From Anaerolineae bacterium (GTDB taxonomy: Bacteria; Chloroflexota; Anaerolineae; JAADDB01), in assembly GCA_015490995.1 (NCBI GenBank), contig WFWT01000139.1, positions 1 to 33,368 on the forward strand: a DNA stretch of 33,368 bases, given 5' to 3'. The notes beneath the pieces are model-generated. The model was not told where the DNA came from. It searched no databases and saw only the letters and a program-made list of their open reading frames with translations. This document shows positions 22,005 through 31,560 of the stretch, piece after piece; position 1 is the stretch's first letter, and every line of letters starts with the position of its first letter. The translations under genes and the position numbers were made by a program.

Positions 22005-22529
22005 ATGGCACAGCAAGATTGGCAGACCATGACGGCCCAGATCAACAACCAGGGATATGTGCTCACCACCCTGGAGCAAGCGATAAATTGGTGTCGGCGG
22101 AATTCGGTCTGGCCGTTGCTGTTCGGGTTGGCCTGTTGTGCGATTGAAATGATCACTGCAGGCACCAGCCGCCACGACATTGCCCGTTTTGGTTCGGAGA
22201 TCTTTCGCGCCTCCCCTCGCCAGGCCGATCTGATGATCGTGGCCGGTCGGGTGTCCAACAAGATGGCGCCGGTGATCAAACGGCTGTACGATCAGATGCA
22301 AGAGCCCAAGTGGGTGATCGCGATGGGGATTTGCGCGTCTGCTGGTGGCCCCTTTAACAATTACGCCATCGTGCAGGGAGTGGACAAGATTATTCCGGTG
22401 GACGTGTACATCCCTGGTTGTCCGCCACGGCCTGAAGCCCTTTTCTACGGGCTGCTCAAGCTTCAGGAGAAGATCCAGCGCGACCATCCGCTGCAGCGTG
22501 GGGAGGTACCGTTGCTGGCCCGACGTTGA
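22005..22529 (+). CDS. nuoB: NADH:quinone oxidoreductase subunit B (cluster N2)
   Basis: NuoB carries the terminal [4Fe-4S] cluster N2, which passes electrons to quinone. The four ligands C44, C45 ([10 protein letters not shown]), C110 (MGICASAGG) and C139 (IPGCPPRPE) are all present. I start it at ATG 22005 (174 aa), which has GGAGGAGGGG just upstream. The alternative GTG at 21915 would add 30 residues with no resemblance to the family. The short N-terminus before [14 protein letters not shown] suits the bacterial quinone-reducing form. Confidence 0.95.
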   Translation: MAQQDWQTMTAQINNQGYVLTTLEQAINWCRRNSVWPLLFGLACCAIEMITAGTSRHDIARFGSEIFRASPRQADLMIVAGRVSNKMAPVIKRLYDQMQEPKWVIAMGICASAGGPFNNYAIVQGVDKIIPVDVYIPGCPPRPEALFYGLLKLQEKIQRDHPLQRGEVPLLARR

Positions 22530-22595
22530 GGACAACGGCATGCAAGTCAAGGGTGTGATTCAGACAAAGTGGCGACGTCGCAATGAGGGATCGTT

Positions 22596-24395
22596 ATGAG
22601 CGCAGAACAGGTGGTCCAAGCCCTGACAGACGTATCCTATAAGCCGGATGGGGAAGGCGAGCGCCGCGTGGTGGAGATGTTGCGCCAGCAGTTTCCCGAC
22701 GCGGTGCTGGCCACAGAGGAATTTCGGGGAGATCAGATCGTTACCGTGCGAGCGGATCGCTGGCGAGAGATAGCGCGCTTTTTGCGCGATGACCCAGACA
22801 TGCGCTTCAACTTGTTGGTGGATGTCACTTCCTATGACCGGTTGAAGCTAAATCAACGCCCCCGTTTTGTGGTTGTATACCAGTTGCATTCTATCCCTTA
22901 CAACCGCCGTTTGCGGGTTCAAGTGCCCGCAGACGATGATCAAAATCCTACCGTCCCCTCGGTGGTGCCCATCTGGCCAACCGCGAATTGGCACGAACGG
23001 GAAGTATATGACCTGATGGGTATTCGCTTTGAGGGGCACCCGAACCTTAAACGTATTCTTATGCCCCCCAATTGGGAAGGTCACCCCCTGCGAAAGGACT
23101 ATCCCCTGGGGGGAGAGCCGGTCCCCTTCACCGTCACGTGGAGCAACCCGGAATTCGAGCACTTGGGCCGCCAGATCCTAAAGCCGGAGTTCCCGCCCGA
23201 AGAGATTCCACCAGGAATGGACCCGGAGCGACACATCATCGTTAACATGGGTCCACAACACCCTTCCACCCACGGAGTGTTACGCCTCATCGTGGAGCTC
23301 GAAGGGGAGACCATTGTGCGGGTGGAGCCGGATTTAGGGTATCTCCATTCAGGATTCGAGAAGCAAGCGGAGCATATCCGGTACAAAGATTTTGTCTATT
23401 ACACCGACCGCATGGATTACACTCAGGCGATGAACAACAACCTGGGGTATGTCCTTGCGGTGGAGAAGCTGTTGGGGGTAGAAGCTCCGCCCCGTGCCCA
23501 GGCTATTCGGGTAATCATGTCCGAACTACAGCGACTGGCAGCCCACCTGCTCTGGTTGGGCACCCACTCGATGGATTTGGGAGGGGTGGGGTTATCGTTG
23601 ATGATGTACGCGTTTCGCGAGCGGGAAGCTATCCTTGACATGTTCGAGATGGTCTGTGGTGCCCGGTTGACCGTTTCGTACATCCGCATTGGCGGGGTGT
23701 GGAAGGATATTCCCCCTGCGTTTGAGCGTCGATTGCAAGAGTTTCTCGATTACATGCCGGCGCGCATTGACGAGTATGAGCGGATGCTGACGGATAATCC
23801 TATCTGGAAGAAACGGACCATTGGCATTGGTAAACTCACGGCAGACCAGGCCATTAGCCTGGGATTGACCGGACCCATGTTGCGGGCGACGGGAGTGGCC
23901 TACGATGTGCGGCGGGTGCGCCCATATTGCGGTTATGAGAACTACGATTTTGACGTAGTAACCGCCACTGACGGTGATGCGTATGCCCGGTACCTCGTAC
24001 GCATCGGTGAAATGCGCCAAAGTCTGCGCATTATCCGCCAGGCCTTGGCGGGCCTGCCTGAGGGACCGGTACAAGTGCCTAACCCGAAGGTCACTCCACC
24101 GCCCCGAGAGCGTCTGGATGTCAGCATGGAGGCGTTGATCCATCACTTCAAACTGTGGACGGAGGGTATTACCCCACCGCCAGGGCAGGTGTATCACAGC
24201 ATCGAGAACCAGAAGGGGGAGTACGGTATCTTTATTGTCAGCGACGGCAGCAATATGCCGTACCGGGTTCACGTGCGGGGCCCCTCGTTCGTCAACTTGC
24301 AGGCCTTAAATCCCATGTCTCGGGGCCATCTGATCGCGGACTTGATCACCAACATCGGTTCGATAGACATCGTGTTGGGGGAAGTGGATAGGTAG
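22596..24395 (+). CDS. nuoCD: Fused NADH:quinone oxidoreductase subunits C and D
   Basis: One 599-aa chain joins NuoC (~25-175; signature [20 protein letters not shown]) to NuoD (~212-599; [10 protein letters not shown] at 218-227, GYLHSGFEK, and the C-terminal [28 protein letters not shown] split over the last residues). Together they form the connecting arm: NuoD binds quinone next to cluster N2 of NuoB, and NuoC stabilises the arm. The linker (~176-211) is Pro-rich. Such CD fusions are known in E. coli and other lineages. It starts 66 bases after nuoB with GAGG upstream of ATG 22596. No internal stop or second start with a ribosome-binding site was seen at the junction. Confidence 0.95.
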   Translation: MSAEQVVQALTDVSYKPDGEGERRVVEMLRQQFPDAVLATEEFRGDQIVTVRADRWREIARFLRDDPDMRFNLLVDVTSYDRLKLNQRPRFVVVYQLHSIPYNRRLRVQVPADDDQNPTVPSVVPIWPTANWHEREVYDLMGIRFEGHPNLKRILMPPNWEGHPLRKDYPLGGEPVPFTVTWSNPEFEHLGRQILKPEFPPEEIPPGMDPERHIIVNMGPQHPSTHGVLRLIVELEGETIVRVEPDLGYLHSGFEKQAEHIRYKDFVYYTDRMDYTQAMNNNLGYVLAVEKLLGVEAPPRAQAIRVIMSELQRLAAHLLWLGTHSMDLGGVGLSLMMYAFREREAILDMFEMVCGARLTVSYIRIGGVWKDIPPAFERRLQEFLDYMPARIDEYERMLTDNPIWKKRTIGIGKLTADQAISLGLTGPMLRATGVAYDVRRVRPYCGYENYDFDVVTATDGDAYARYLVRIGEMRQSLRIIRQALAGLPEGPVQVPNPKVTPPPRERLDVSMEALIHHFKLWTEGITPPPGQVYHSIENQKGEYGIFIVSDGSNMPYRVHVRGPSFVNLQALNPMSRGHLIADLITNIGSIDIVLGEVDR

Positions 24396-24504
24396 GAAGC
24401 GTGAGATATTCCTTCTCCCCTCAGTGGAAGGAAAGGTCCACCGGCTGTATGTGTCCGGTAGTGGTGATCAACGGTGTGCATAACAGGCAAACCGGGAGTG
24501 GCTT

Positions 24505-26379
24505 ATGGTGTTGACGGAAACTATTGTGCAAGAGATCCGTCGGTTGATGGACAAATATCCACATCCCCGCTCCGCGTTGGGCCCCGCGTTACACGTGGTC
24601 CAGCGGGAGCTGGGATGGATATCACCTAAGGCGGAAGAGGAGGTCGCTGCGCTTTTTGGTCTGGATCCCGCGGAGGTGCACGCGTTTGTGGGGTTTTATA
24701 ACATGTATTACACCGAACCAAAGGGCGTGTACCATCTTGAGATGTGTACCAATGTCTCCTGTCTGTTGCGCGGGGCCGGCGCTTGCACGCGACATCTGAT
24801 GAAACGGCTGGGCATCCATGATTGGGGGGAGACCAGTGAGGATGGTCTCTTCACCCTGGACCACACCGAGTGTCTGGGATCCTGTGGTACGGCGCCGGTG
24901 ATGAGCGTGCGCAAGCGCGGACAGGAGCTACCCCGCTATTATGAGCAACTCACGCCGGAGCGCCTGGATCAGATCCTCGATGACCTGCGGGCCAACGTGG
25001 ACCGACCGTTGCCGGTGGAGCCGGACCCGATGGGACCCGCGCGCTTCGGTGGTATGGCGTCCAAGGTGCTGCTGGCCCGGGTCCACAAGCCGGACTCGCA
25101 CCGCATTGACACGTATATCGAAGATGGAGGCTATGAGGCTCTGCGCAAGGCCTTGCAGATGTCCCCGCAAGAGGTGATCGAGGTGGTTAAGGCCTCGGGG
25201 CTACGGGGCCGGGGCGGCGCGGGCTTTCCGGCAGGAGTCAAGTGGTCCTTTGTGCCCGAAGATGTGTTTCCGCGCTACCTGGTGTGTAACGCGGACGAGA
25301 GTGAGCCGGGGACGTTTAAGGACCGGATGTTGATGGAGTACGACCCGCATCAGGTTATCGAAGGCATTATCATTGCGGCATATGCCATCCAGGCGGAGAA
25401 AGCGTTTATTTACATTCGGGGCGAGTATGGCTTTCCGTACATGCGGCTACAACAGGCTGTAGAGGAGGCGTACGAGCGAGGTTTCCTGGGAAAGGATATT
25501 CTCGAGTCGGGTTTTGATCTGGACATTATTGTGCATCGCGGGGCCGGGGCTTATATCTGTGGCGAGGAGACGGCCCTCCTCACGTCTCTAGAGGGGTATC
25601 GCGGACACCCTCGTCTCAAGCCTCCTTTCCCGGCGGTTAAGGGGCTTTATGGAAAGCCCACCATTATCAACAACGTGGAGACGCTGGCCAACGTGCCCCA
25701 CATCATTAAGCACGGTGCCGATTGGTACCGGCAATTCGGCACAGAGCAAAGTCCAGGCTTTCGCATTTTCTGCGTCAGCGGGGAGGTGAAGCAGCCTGGG
25801 CTGTACGAATTGCCCCATGGGGTCACATTGCGTGAACTCATTTACGAACATGCGGGGGGCACCCTGGACGACCGCCCTATCAAGGCGGTGATTCCAGGCG
25901 GGTTGTCCATGCCTATGTTAACAGGGGACCAGCTGGACACTCCTTTGGACTTTGAGTCGGTCCAGGCTGCGGGCTCGCTGTTGGGTTCGGCGGGGATCAT
26001 TGTGATCTGCGAGGGCACGCCCATTGTAGAGGTGATGACACGCACTTTGGCCTTTTACCGCGAGGAGTCCTGCGGCAAGTGTGCTCCTTGTCGGGAAGGC
26101 GTGCCTTGGCTGGAGAAGATCGCCCTTCGTATCAAGGACGGGCGAGGACGTAAAGAGGACCTGGAAGAGATGCTGCGTATTTCCCGGTTTATCGAGCAAC
26201 AGTCCTTTTGCCCCTTTGGCCCGGCTGCTGTGTGGGGCATGCAGAGCGCGATCAAACACTTCCGGGAGGAGATCGAGGCGTACATTGAGCAGACGAACCC
26301 CACAGGAAAGGTACCGGTGTTGCCGGTGCGGCCTATCTATCGGCCAGATGTGGGCGAGCCCGCCCATGAACGGGATTAA
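24505..26379 (+). CDS. nuoEF: Fused NADH:quinone oxidoreductase subunits E and F
   Basis: This 624-aa chain combines NuoE (~1-160) and NuoF (~185-605), the electron-input end of complex I. NuoE holds the [2Fe-2S] cluster N1a with ligands C81, C86, C123 and C127. NuoF holds the FMN/NADH site (GRGGAGFPAG at 235-244; NADESEPGTFKDR at 262-274) and the [4Fe-4S] cluster N3 (C523, C526, C529 in SCGKCAPCREG, plus C569 in SFCPFG). A ~20-residue linker rich in Pro joins them. All cofactor residues are intact, so the fusion should be active. It keeps the two subunits in 1:1 ratio. GGGAG 6 bases before ATG 24505 supports the start; the 109-base gap after nuoCD holds only a weak hairpin. Confidence 0.95.
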   Translation: MVLTETIVQEIRRLMDKYPHPRSALGPALHVVQRELGWISPKAEEEVAALFGLDPAEVHAFVGFYNMYYTEPKGVYHLEMCTNVSCLLRGAGACTRHLMKRLGIHDWGETSEDGLFTLDHTECLGSCGTAPVMSVRKRGQELPRYYEQLTPERLDQILDDLRANVDRPLPVEPDPMGPARFGGMASKVLLARVHKPDSHRIDTYIEDGGYEALRKALQMSPQEVIEVVKASGLRGRGGAGFPAGVKWSFVPEDVFPRYLVCNADESEPGTFKDRMLMEYDPHQVIEGIIIAAYAIQAEKAFIYIRGEYGFPYMRLQQAVEEAYERGFLGKDILESGFDLDIIVHRGAGAYICGEETALLTSLEGYRGHPRLKPPFPAVKGLYGKPTIINNVETLANVPHIIKHGADWYRQFGTEQSPGFRIFCVSGEVKQPGLYELPHGVTLRELIYEHAGGTLDDRPIKAVIPGGLSMPMLTGDQLDTPLDFESVQAAGSLLGSAGIIVICEGTPIVEVMTRTLAFYREESCGKCAPCREGVPWLEKIALRIKDGRGRKEDLEEMLRISRFIEQQSFCPFGPAAVWGMQSAIKHFREEIEAYIEQTNPTGKVPVLPVRPIYRPDVGEPAHERD

Positions 26380-26403
26380 CCAGGCAGGAAGGGGTGGGAG
26401 GTC

Positions 26404-29046
26404 ATGAGCGAGAAGCAAACGGTCACGGTGACTATAGATGGTGTCCAGTACGAAGTGCCAGCCAACATCCCCCTTACGCGGGCGATGCGCAAGTTCCTGG
26501 GCATCGACATCCCGACGTTCTGCGCACACCCGCGCCTGGAGCCGGTGGGGGCGTGTCGCCAGTGTTTGGTGGAGATCGAGACGCCCCGAGGGCCGCGTTT
26601 GACCACCGCCTGCACCACTTACACTACCGACGGTTTGGTGGTCCTGTACAACACGGAAACGGCGCGCGCGGCTCGGGAGGCCACGTTAGAGTTCCTGCTC
26701 ACCAATCACCCGCTGGATTGCCCCATCTGTGACAAGGGAGGGGAGTGTCCCCTTCAGGATCAGACACTCCGGCATGGGCCGGGTGAAAGTCGCTTCTTGG
26801 AGGAGAAGATCCACAAGAACAAACGTTATCCTATCTCCGACCTGATCATGCTGGACCAGGAGCGGTGTGTGCTCTGTTGGCGATGTATTCGCTATCTGGA
26901 GGAGTGGGAGTTCAAACCTCAGCTGGGATTGTACCATCGGGGAGGAGAGACGGTCATTGACATTCACCCTGATCACCCCCTGACCGCCAAGACCAGCGGG
27001 AACATTATTGATATTTGCCCGGTAGGCGCGTTAACCAACCGGGTGGCCCGCTTCCACTTCCGACCGTGGACGTGGGGACCCTACCCGCGTACGCTCCAGC
27101 AGGTACCCAGCATTTGTATTCACTGTTCACAGGGGTGCAATTTGCGCATCGATGTGCGCACGGATCGCGTCCGGCGCATTGTCGCGCGTGAGAACATGGC
27201 CGTCAATGATTGGTGGATCTGTGACAAGGGACGGTTTGCTCAAGGCTTTTTCCACCATCCGGACCGTTTGACCCAGCCTCTTGTGCGGGAAAACGGTGAG
27301 CTTCGTCCTGCGTCCTGGGAAGAAGCGTTGCAACGGGTGGTGGAGGGCCTCCACCGCTGGGCACAGCAGGATCCGGAGGCCGTGGGTGCCATCGGGTCCG
27401 GCAAGGTGAGCAATGAGGCGAATTACCTGCTTCAGAAATTCTTCCGTTTAATGGTGGATACCAATAACATTGACCATCGCTGGGGCGGGGATGTGTTGGC
27501 GGACCCGACAGGTATGGGAGCCATTGAAGACATTTACCGGGCGGATGTGATTGTGTTGTTGGGGCTGGATATCGCAGAGGAGGTACCCGTTTTGGCTACC
27601 TTTTTCCGTCGGGCGGTGCGCCGTAACGGGGCCAGGGCGGTGATCCTCCACCCGCGGCGGGTGGAGGACGCCCGTTTCGGGGTGTACTTGCCCGTGTGGC
27701 CGGGTGGGGAGGCCATATGGCTTAACGCGTTGATGGCCCGCCTGGTACGGGAGGAGCGGTTTAGGGCTGCTGCCCGACGTCACGCTGGTGGTCAGGCGTT
27801 TTTGACTTGGCTCAGTGATTACGGTGACCTAGATGACTTGCCCGGAGTCACGGAAGAGACCATGGCGCACGTGGTGCGCCTTCTGGCCGATGCGCAATCA
27901 CCGCTGGTTCTCTACGGTGCGGATGTCGTGCGGGGCCGGGCAGCGGAAGCCAACGCAGCCGCGCTCCATAACCTGGCTCTGCTTCTGGGTGAGGATCGGG
28001 TGGTTTACGTGGGGCCGGATGCCAACAGTTTGGGCGCTCGAGACATGGGGGTGCTGCCCGCGTTTTTGCCCGGCTATGTGCCGGTGACGGATGAGGCAGG
28101 GCGGGAGCGGTTCCGTCGCCTTTGGGGCAGTGAAGTGCCTGAGGAGCCGGGGTTAACGTACACCCAGATGTTACAGGCTGCGGCCGATGGGCAGTTGAAG
28201 GCGCTGTTCGTCATGGGGAGTGATCCGGCAGCGGATGGCGCGTGGGCAGCCCGAGCCCTCGAGAAGTTGGCGTTCCTGGTAGTGCAGGATATCTTCCTCA
28301 CCGACACGGCTCGGCGTGCCGATGTGGTGTTGCCGGCTACCACGTACGCGGAGACGGACGGCACCTTCACCAACATGGAGCGCCGACTCCAGCGTGCGCC
28401 TCAGGCCTTTAGGCCGATTGGAGACGCACGCCCTGATTGGGCCATTCTCGTCGCGCTGGCCCAGCGTTGGCCTGTACGGGAAGCCGGGGAAAGCCGCCGT
28501 AAGCCCCGCAAAGGCCAGCGCGCGGCCCGGTCGCCTCAGGCCCGGTGGACGTACACCACCCCTCAGGATGTGTTGACCGAGATCGCGCGGGTGGTGCCTC
28601 AATACGCCGGCCTCACCTGGGACGCGCTGGGGACGTCAGGTCGGTATACGGCCGGTGAGGGGGTGCCTCGGCCGCGCGGTTTCCAACAAGTCCCGCCGGC
28701 AGCTTTGCCCGCGGAGCCGGAGTATCCCTTTACCTTGGTGGCCGATCGCTTTCTCTACGATCACGGTACCCTTATCCGGACAACGGATCGGTTTGCCCGG
28801 TTACTGGCCCCGCCGGTGGCTCGAATGCATCCCGAGGATCTGGCCCGCTACGGCCTGAAACCGGGCAAGGAGGCGGTCATCACCTCTCCTCACGGGGAGG
28901 TAACCCTTCCTCTGGCAGCAGACCCAACGGTACAGCAGGGTACTGTTGCCCTCGCGTACAGCTTGCCCGGCGCGCCCCTGGAAACCCTGATGGGACCGGA
29001 AGGTCCCGGGGTGCTGGTGAACGTGGTCCAACCGGACGCGCGGTGA
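26404..29046 (+). CDS. nuoG: NADH:quinone oxidoreductase subunit G, with N7 cluster motif
   Basis: NuoG is the large iron-sulfur subunit of the peripheral arm. The 880-aa protein shows N1b (C40, C51, C54, C70), N5 (H102, C106, C109, C115), a further [4Fe-4S] site (C155, C158, C161, C205), and the optional N7 motif C238-x2-C241-x3-C245-x27-C273. The molybdopterin-oxidoreductase-like domain fills ~235-700 without a cofactor site I can identify, and a C-terminal domain ends ~870. A basic, Arg/Lys-rich insertion (~697-715, about REAGESRRKPRKGQRAARS) looks lineage specific. It follows nuoEF by 24 bases, with GGGAGG just before ATG 26404. Confidence 0.95.
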   Translation: MSEKQTVTVTIDGVQYEVPANIPLTRAMRKFLGIDIPTFCAHPRLEPVGACRQCLVEIETPRGPRLTTACTTYTTDGLVVLYNTETARAAREATLEFLLTNHPLDCPICDKGGECPLQDQTLRHGPGESRFLEEKIHKNKRYPISDLIMLDQERCVLCWRCIRYLEEWEFKPQLGLYHRGGETVIDIHPDHPLTAKTSGNIIDICPVGALTNRVARFHFRPWTWGPYPRTLQQVPSICIHCSQGCNLRIDVRTDRVRRIVARENMAVNDWWICDKGRFAQGFFHHPDRLTQPLVRENGELRPASWEEALQRVVEGLHRWAQQDPEAVGAIGSGKVSNEANYLLQKFFRLMVDTNNIDHRWGGDVLADPTGMGAIEDIYRADVIVLLGLDIAEEVPVLATFFRRAVRRNGARAVILHPRRVEDARFGVYLPVWPGGEAIWLNALMARLVREERFRAAARRHAGGQAFLTWLSDYGDLDDLPGVTEETMAHVVRLLADAQSPLVLYGADVVRGRAAEANAAALHNLALLLGEDRVVYVGPDANSLGARDMGVLPAFLPGYVPVTDEAGRERFRRLWGSEVPEEPGLTYTQMLQAAADGQLKALFVMGSDPAADGAWAARALEKLAFLVVQDIFLTDTARRADVVLPATTYAETDGTFTNMERRLQRAPQAFRPIGDARPDWAILVALAQRWPVREAGESRRKPRKGQRAARSPQARWTYTTPQDVLTEIARVVPQYAGLTWDALGTSGRYTAGEGVPRPRGFQQVPPAALPAEPEYPFTLVADRFLYDHGTLIRTTDRFARLLAPPVARMHPEDLARYGLKPGKEAVITSPHGEVTLPLAADPTVQQGTVALAYSLPGAPLETLMGPEGPGVLVNVVQPDAR

Positions 29047-29127
29047 TCCGGCGGCGGGTAGCCGGTTTAAGGCAGGTGTCGGCATGCTTCAAAACGCTAT
29101 AATGTCGCACTGGTGAGGGAACCTGGC

Positions 29128-30135
29128 ATGGATTGGGTGGATCTGGTGGTAATACCGATTATCAAAGGGGCACTGATCCTGTTCATTTTGTTGACCGCCA
29201 CGGCGTATTTGACACTCTTTGAGCGCAAGTTGATCGCCCGCTTTCAGGTCCGCTTAGGGCCTAACCGGGCGGGACCCTTTGGCCTATTACAGCCGTTGGC
29301 GGACGCGGTGAAACTCTTCTTCAAAGAAGAGGTGGTCCCCGGCCATGTCAACAAGCCCGTATATCTCCTGGCCCCCATGATGGCCATGGTGCCGGCCATT
29401 GCCCTGTTCGCCGTGGTCCCTCTGGGGCCGGATCTGTCTCTCTTTGGCCGGCGAATTCCCCTGCACATGGGAGGGGATGTCAACGTGGCGCTTCTGTATG
29501 TGTTGGCCATTGCTTCTGTGGGCACGTACGGTGTCATGTTAGCGGGGTGGGCCAGCAATAACAACTATTCCCTGTTAGGGGCCATGCGCACCAGTGCTCA
29601 GATGATCTCCTATGAGCTGCCCATGGCCATCATTGTGGCCAGCTTGTTGCTCGTCACGGGCACCATGAGTGTAGTAGAGATTGTGGAACAGCCCCGTCCC
29701 TTATGGGCTTGGTTGTGGCTCTGGTTGGGCTTTCCGCTTTACTTTATCACCATGCTGGCCGAGTCCAACAGAGCCCCCTTTGACTTTCCGGAAACCGAGA
29801 ATGAGCTCATTGCCGGTTATCAGACCGAGTACGGTGGGTTTAAGTTTGCTGTTTTTTACATTTCGGAATACCTGCACATGCTAACCAGCAGCGCGGTAGC
29901 TGTGACCTTGTTTTTTGGTGGATGGCGGGGACCTTTTGTGGATCAGTTCCCCCTGTTGGGGCCGGTGTACTTGGCGTTAAAGACAGTGGCTATTCTCTTC
30001 TTGTACGTGTGGGTGCGCGCGAGCATCCCTCGGCTGCGATATGATCAGCTGATGAGCTTTGGCTGGAAGTATTTGTTGCCGTGGTCGTTGCTCTACTTGG
30101 CGGTGACTGCCGTGCTGGTCGTCGCGTTGTCGTAA
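29128..30135 (+). CDS. nuoH: NADH:quinone oxidoreductase subunit H
   Basis: NuoH is the eight-helix subunit that forms the quinone tunnel entrance together with NuoB and NuoD. Its loop ERKLIARFQVRLGPNRAGP and the acidic segment ESNRAPFDFPETENELIAGY are both intact. The start is ATG 29128 (335 aa), with GAGG 9 bases upstream, rather than GTG 29113, which is followed by the non-conserved REPG. The 81-base gap after nuoG has a TATAAT at 29098-29103 but no matching -35. Confidence 0.95.
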   Translation: MDWVDLVVIPIIKGALILFILLTATAYLTLFERKLIARFQVRLGPNRAGPFGLLQPLADAVKLFFKEEVVPGHVNKPVYLLAPMMAMVPAIALFAVVPLGPDLSLFGRRIPLHMGGDVNVALLYVLAIASVGTYGVMLAGWASNNNYSLLGAMRTSAQMISYELPMAIIVASLLLVTGTMSVVEIVEQPRPLWAWLWLWLGFPLYFITMLAESNRAPFDFPETENELIAGYQTEYGGFKFAVFYISEYLHMLTSSAVAVTLFFGGWRGPFVDQFPLLGPVYLALKTVAILFLYVWVRASIPRLRYDQLMSFGWKYLLPWSLLYLAVTAVLVVALS

Positions 30136-30178
30136 CCGTTGTGTGTGAGTGCCAGGGGAGACTTTGGGAGGTTAGCAT

Positions 30179-30655
30179 ATGGCTATCAAGGATGTATATC
30201 AGGGAACACGGGCTATTGGGCGAGCGCTGGGAGTAACGTTGAAGCACCTGTTTGAGGCGCCGGTCACCGTGGAATCGCCCGATAGGGAGCCCATCGCAGT
30301 ATATCCTCGTTTTCGAGGCCGGCATTATCTCCGACGATATGAGAACGGATTGGAGCGGTGTATTGGGTGTCAGCTGTGTGAAGCTGCCTGCCCTACGGGC
30401 GCGATTTACATTGAGGCGGAGGAAAACGACCCGGATAACCCGGTGTCCCCAGGCGAGCGTTACGCGAGGGTGTACGAGATCAACCTCTTGCGGTGTATCT
30501 TTTGCGGCGATTGTGAGGAAGCATGTCCTACGGAAGCCATTGTCTTGGGTCATGGGTACACACTTGCCAATTACACCCGGCGGGATTTTGTGCTCACTAA
30601 GGAAGATCTCCTGAACCCGCCGGAGCCTAATGTGGTTATTCGGCCGGAGGGATAG
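30179..30655 (+). CDS. nuoI: NADH:quinone oxidoreductase subunit I (8Fe ferredoxin)
   Basis: NuoI carries clusters N6a and N6b, which link NuoG to N2. The two CxxCxxCxxxCP motifs are C61, C64, C67, C71 and C106, C109, C112, C116, spaced as in the family. The 158-aa length is ordinary. The N-terminal ~45 residues form the amphipathic membrane-contact helix region. GGGAGG lies upstream of ATG 30179. The stop is three bases before nuoJ, so translation is probably coupled. Confidence 0.96.
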   Translation: MAIKDVYQGTRAIGRALGVTLKHLFEAPVTVESPDREPIAVYPRFRGRHYLRRYENGLERCIGCQLCEAACPTGAIYIEAEENDPDNPVSPGERYARVYEINLLRCIFCGDCEEACPTEAIVLGHGYTLANYTRRDFVLTKEDLLNPPEPNVVIRPEG

Positions 30656-30658
30656 GCG

Positions 30659-31177
30659 ATGGAATGGGTGTTCTTTGGCCTGTTCGGCGTGCTCGCCTTG
30701 GTGGGCAGTGTGGGCGTTGTGGTGAGCCGGAATGCCGTCCACAGCGCGCTGTTTCTCCTGGTAAACTTTGCGGCTACTGCCCTGTTGTTCCTGGTGCTGG
30801 GAGCTCAATTTCTGGCCCTGGCTCAGGTTCTGGTGTACGCGGGCGCGATTGTGGTGCTGTTCATCTTTGTGGTCATGTTGGTGGGGAATGAGACGGTGGA
30901 CGATTTTGTTGCCCGCGAGCGTCCTTGGTTGCGGTGGGCGGCTGTGGGCTTTTTCCTGGTTTTTATCGCCGTAGCCGGCTATAGCTTAGTAATGAGCGGG
31001 TGGGAGGCCGCTAAGGGACTGGCGGATTACGGCGCGGTGGAACGGGTAGGTGCGGTGTTATACCGGGAGTACTTGTTGCCCTTTGAGCTGGCATCGGTCA
31101 TTCTGCTGGCCGCCATGATCGGCGCCATCATCCTGGCCGCACGTACCCGACCGCCCTTGGGACGGCCGGAAGAGTAA
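30659..31177 (+). CDS. nuoJ: NADH:quinone oxidoreductase subunit J
   Basis: NuoJ is a 172-aa membrane subunit with five hydrophobic helices. Helix 3 carries the family's conserved segment (ALAQVLVYAGAIVVLFIFVVM written in part: QVLVYAGAIVVLF), whose pi-bulge is part of the proton pathway. The start is ATG 30659, three bases after the nuoI stop, with GGAGG inside the end of nuoI as its ribosome-binding site. Confidence 0.95.
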   Translation: MEWVFFGLFGVLALVGSVGVVVSRNAVHSALFLLVNFAATALLFLVLGAQFLALAQVLVYAGAIVVLFIFVVMLVGNETVDDFVARERPWLRWAAVGFFLVFIAVAGYSLVMSGWEAAKGLADYGAVERVGAVLYREYLLPFELASVILLAAMIGAIILAARTRPPLGRPEE

Positions 31178-31207
31178 CGGGCAAACCCTGGCACGAGGGA
31201 AAGACTT

Positions 31208-31510
31208 ATGGTGCCCACAATGTATTATCTCCTGCTGGCAGCTGTGATCTTCGCCGTGGGCGCGCTGGGCGTCCTGGTACGGCGGAACGCACTTATCATC
31301 TTCATGTGCATTGAAATGATGATGAACGCCGCCAACCTGACCTTTGTCGCGCTGGCCCGACACTTTGGCACCCTTGACGGTCAGATCGTGGTGTTTCTGG
31401 TGATGGCCATTGCCGCGGCAGAGGTGGCCATCGGATTGGGCATTGTGGTGGGCTTGGCGCGTCATCGGGACACGCTCAACGTGGATCGTATCAATCTCCT
31501 ACGGTGGTAG
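31208..31510 (+). CDS. nuoK: NADH:quinone oxidoreductase subunit K
   Basis: NuoK is a 100-aa, three-helix subunit. Both membrane glutamates needed for proton transfer, E36 (CIEMMMNAANL) and E72 (AAAEVAIGL), have the same numbers as in E. coli NuoK, which also supports the start at ATG 31208. GAGGG lies 9 bases upstream. It lies 30 bases after nuoJ and 50 before nuoL. Confidence 0.96.
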   Translation: MVPTMYYLLLAAVIFAVGALGVLVRRNALIIFMCIEMMMNAANLTFVALARHFGTLDGQIVVFLVMAIAAAEVAIGLGIVVGLARHRDTLNVDRINLLRW

Positions 31511-31560
31511 GCCGCGGCATAAACGCCACCCAACACCTGGAGAAAACGGAGACAGGATCA

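Noticed and set aside
29098-29103. TATAAT before nuoH as an internal promoter
   Set aside because: No acceptable -35 lies 16-18 bases upstream and there is no extended -10; it is too weak to annotate.
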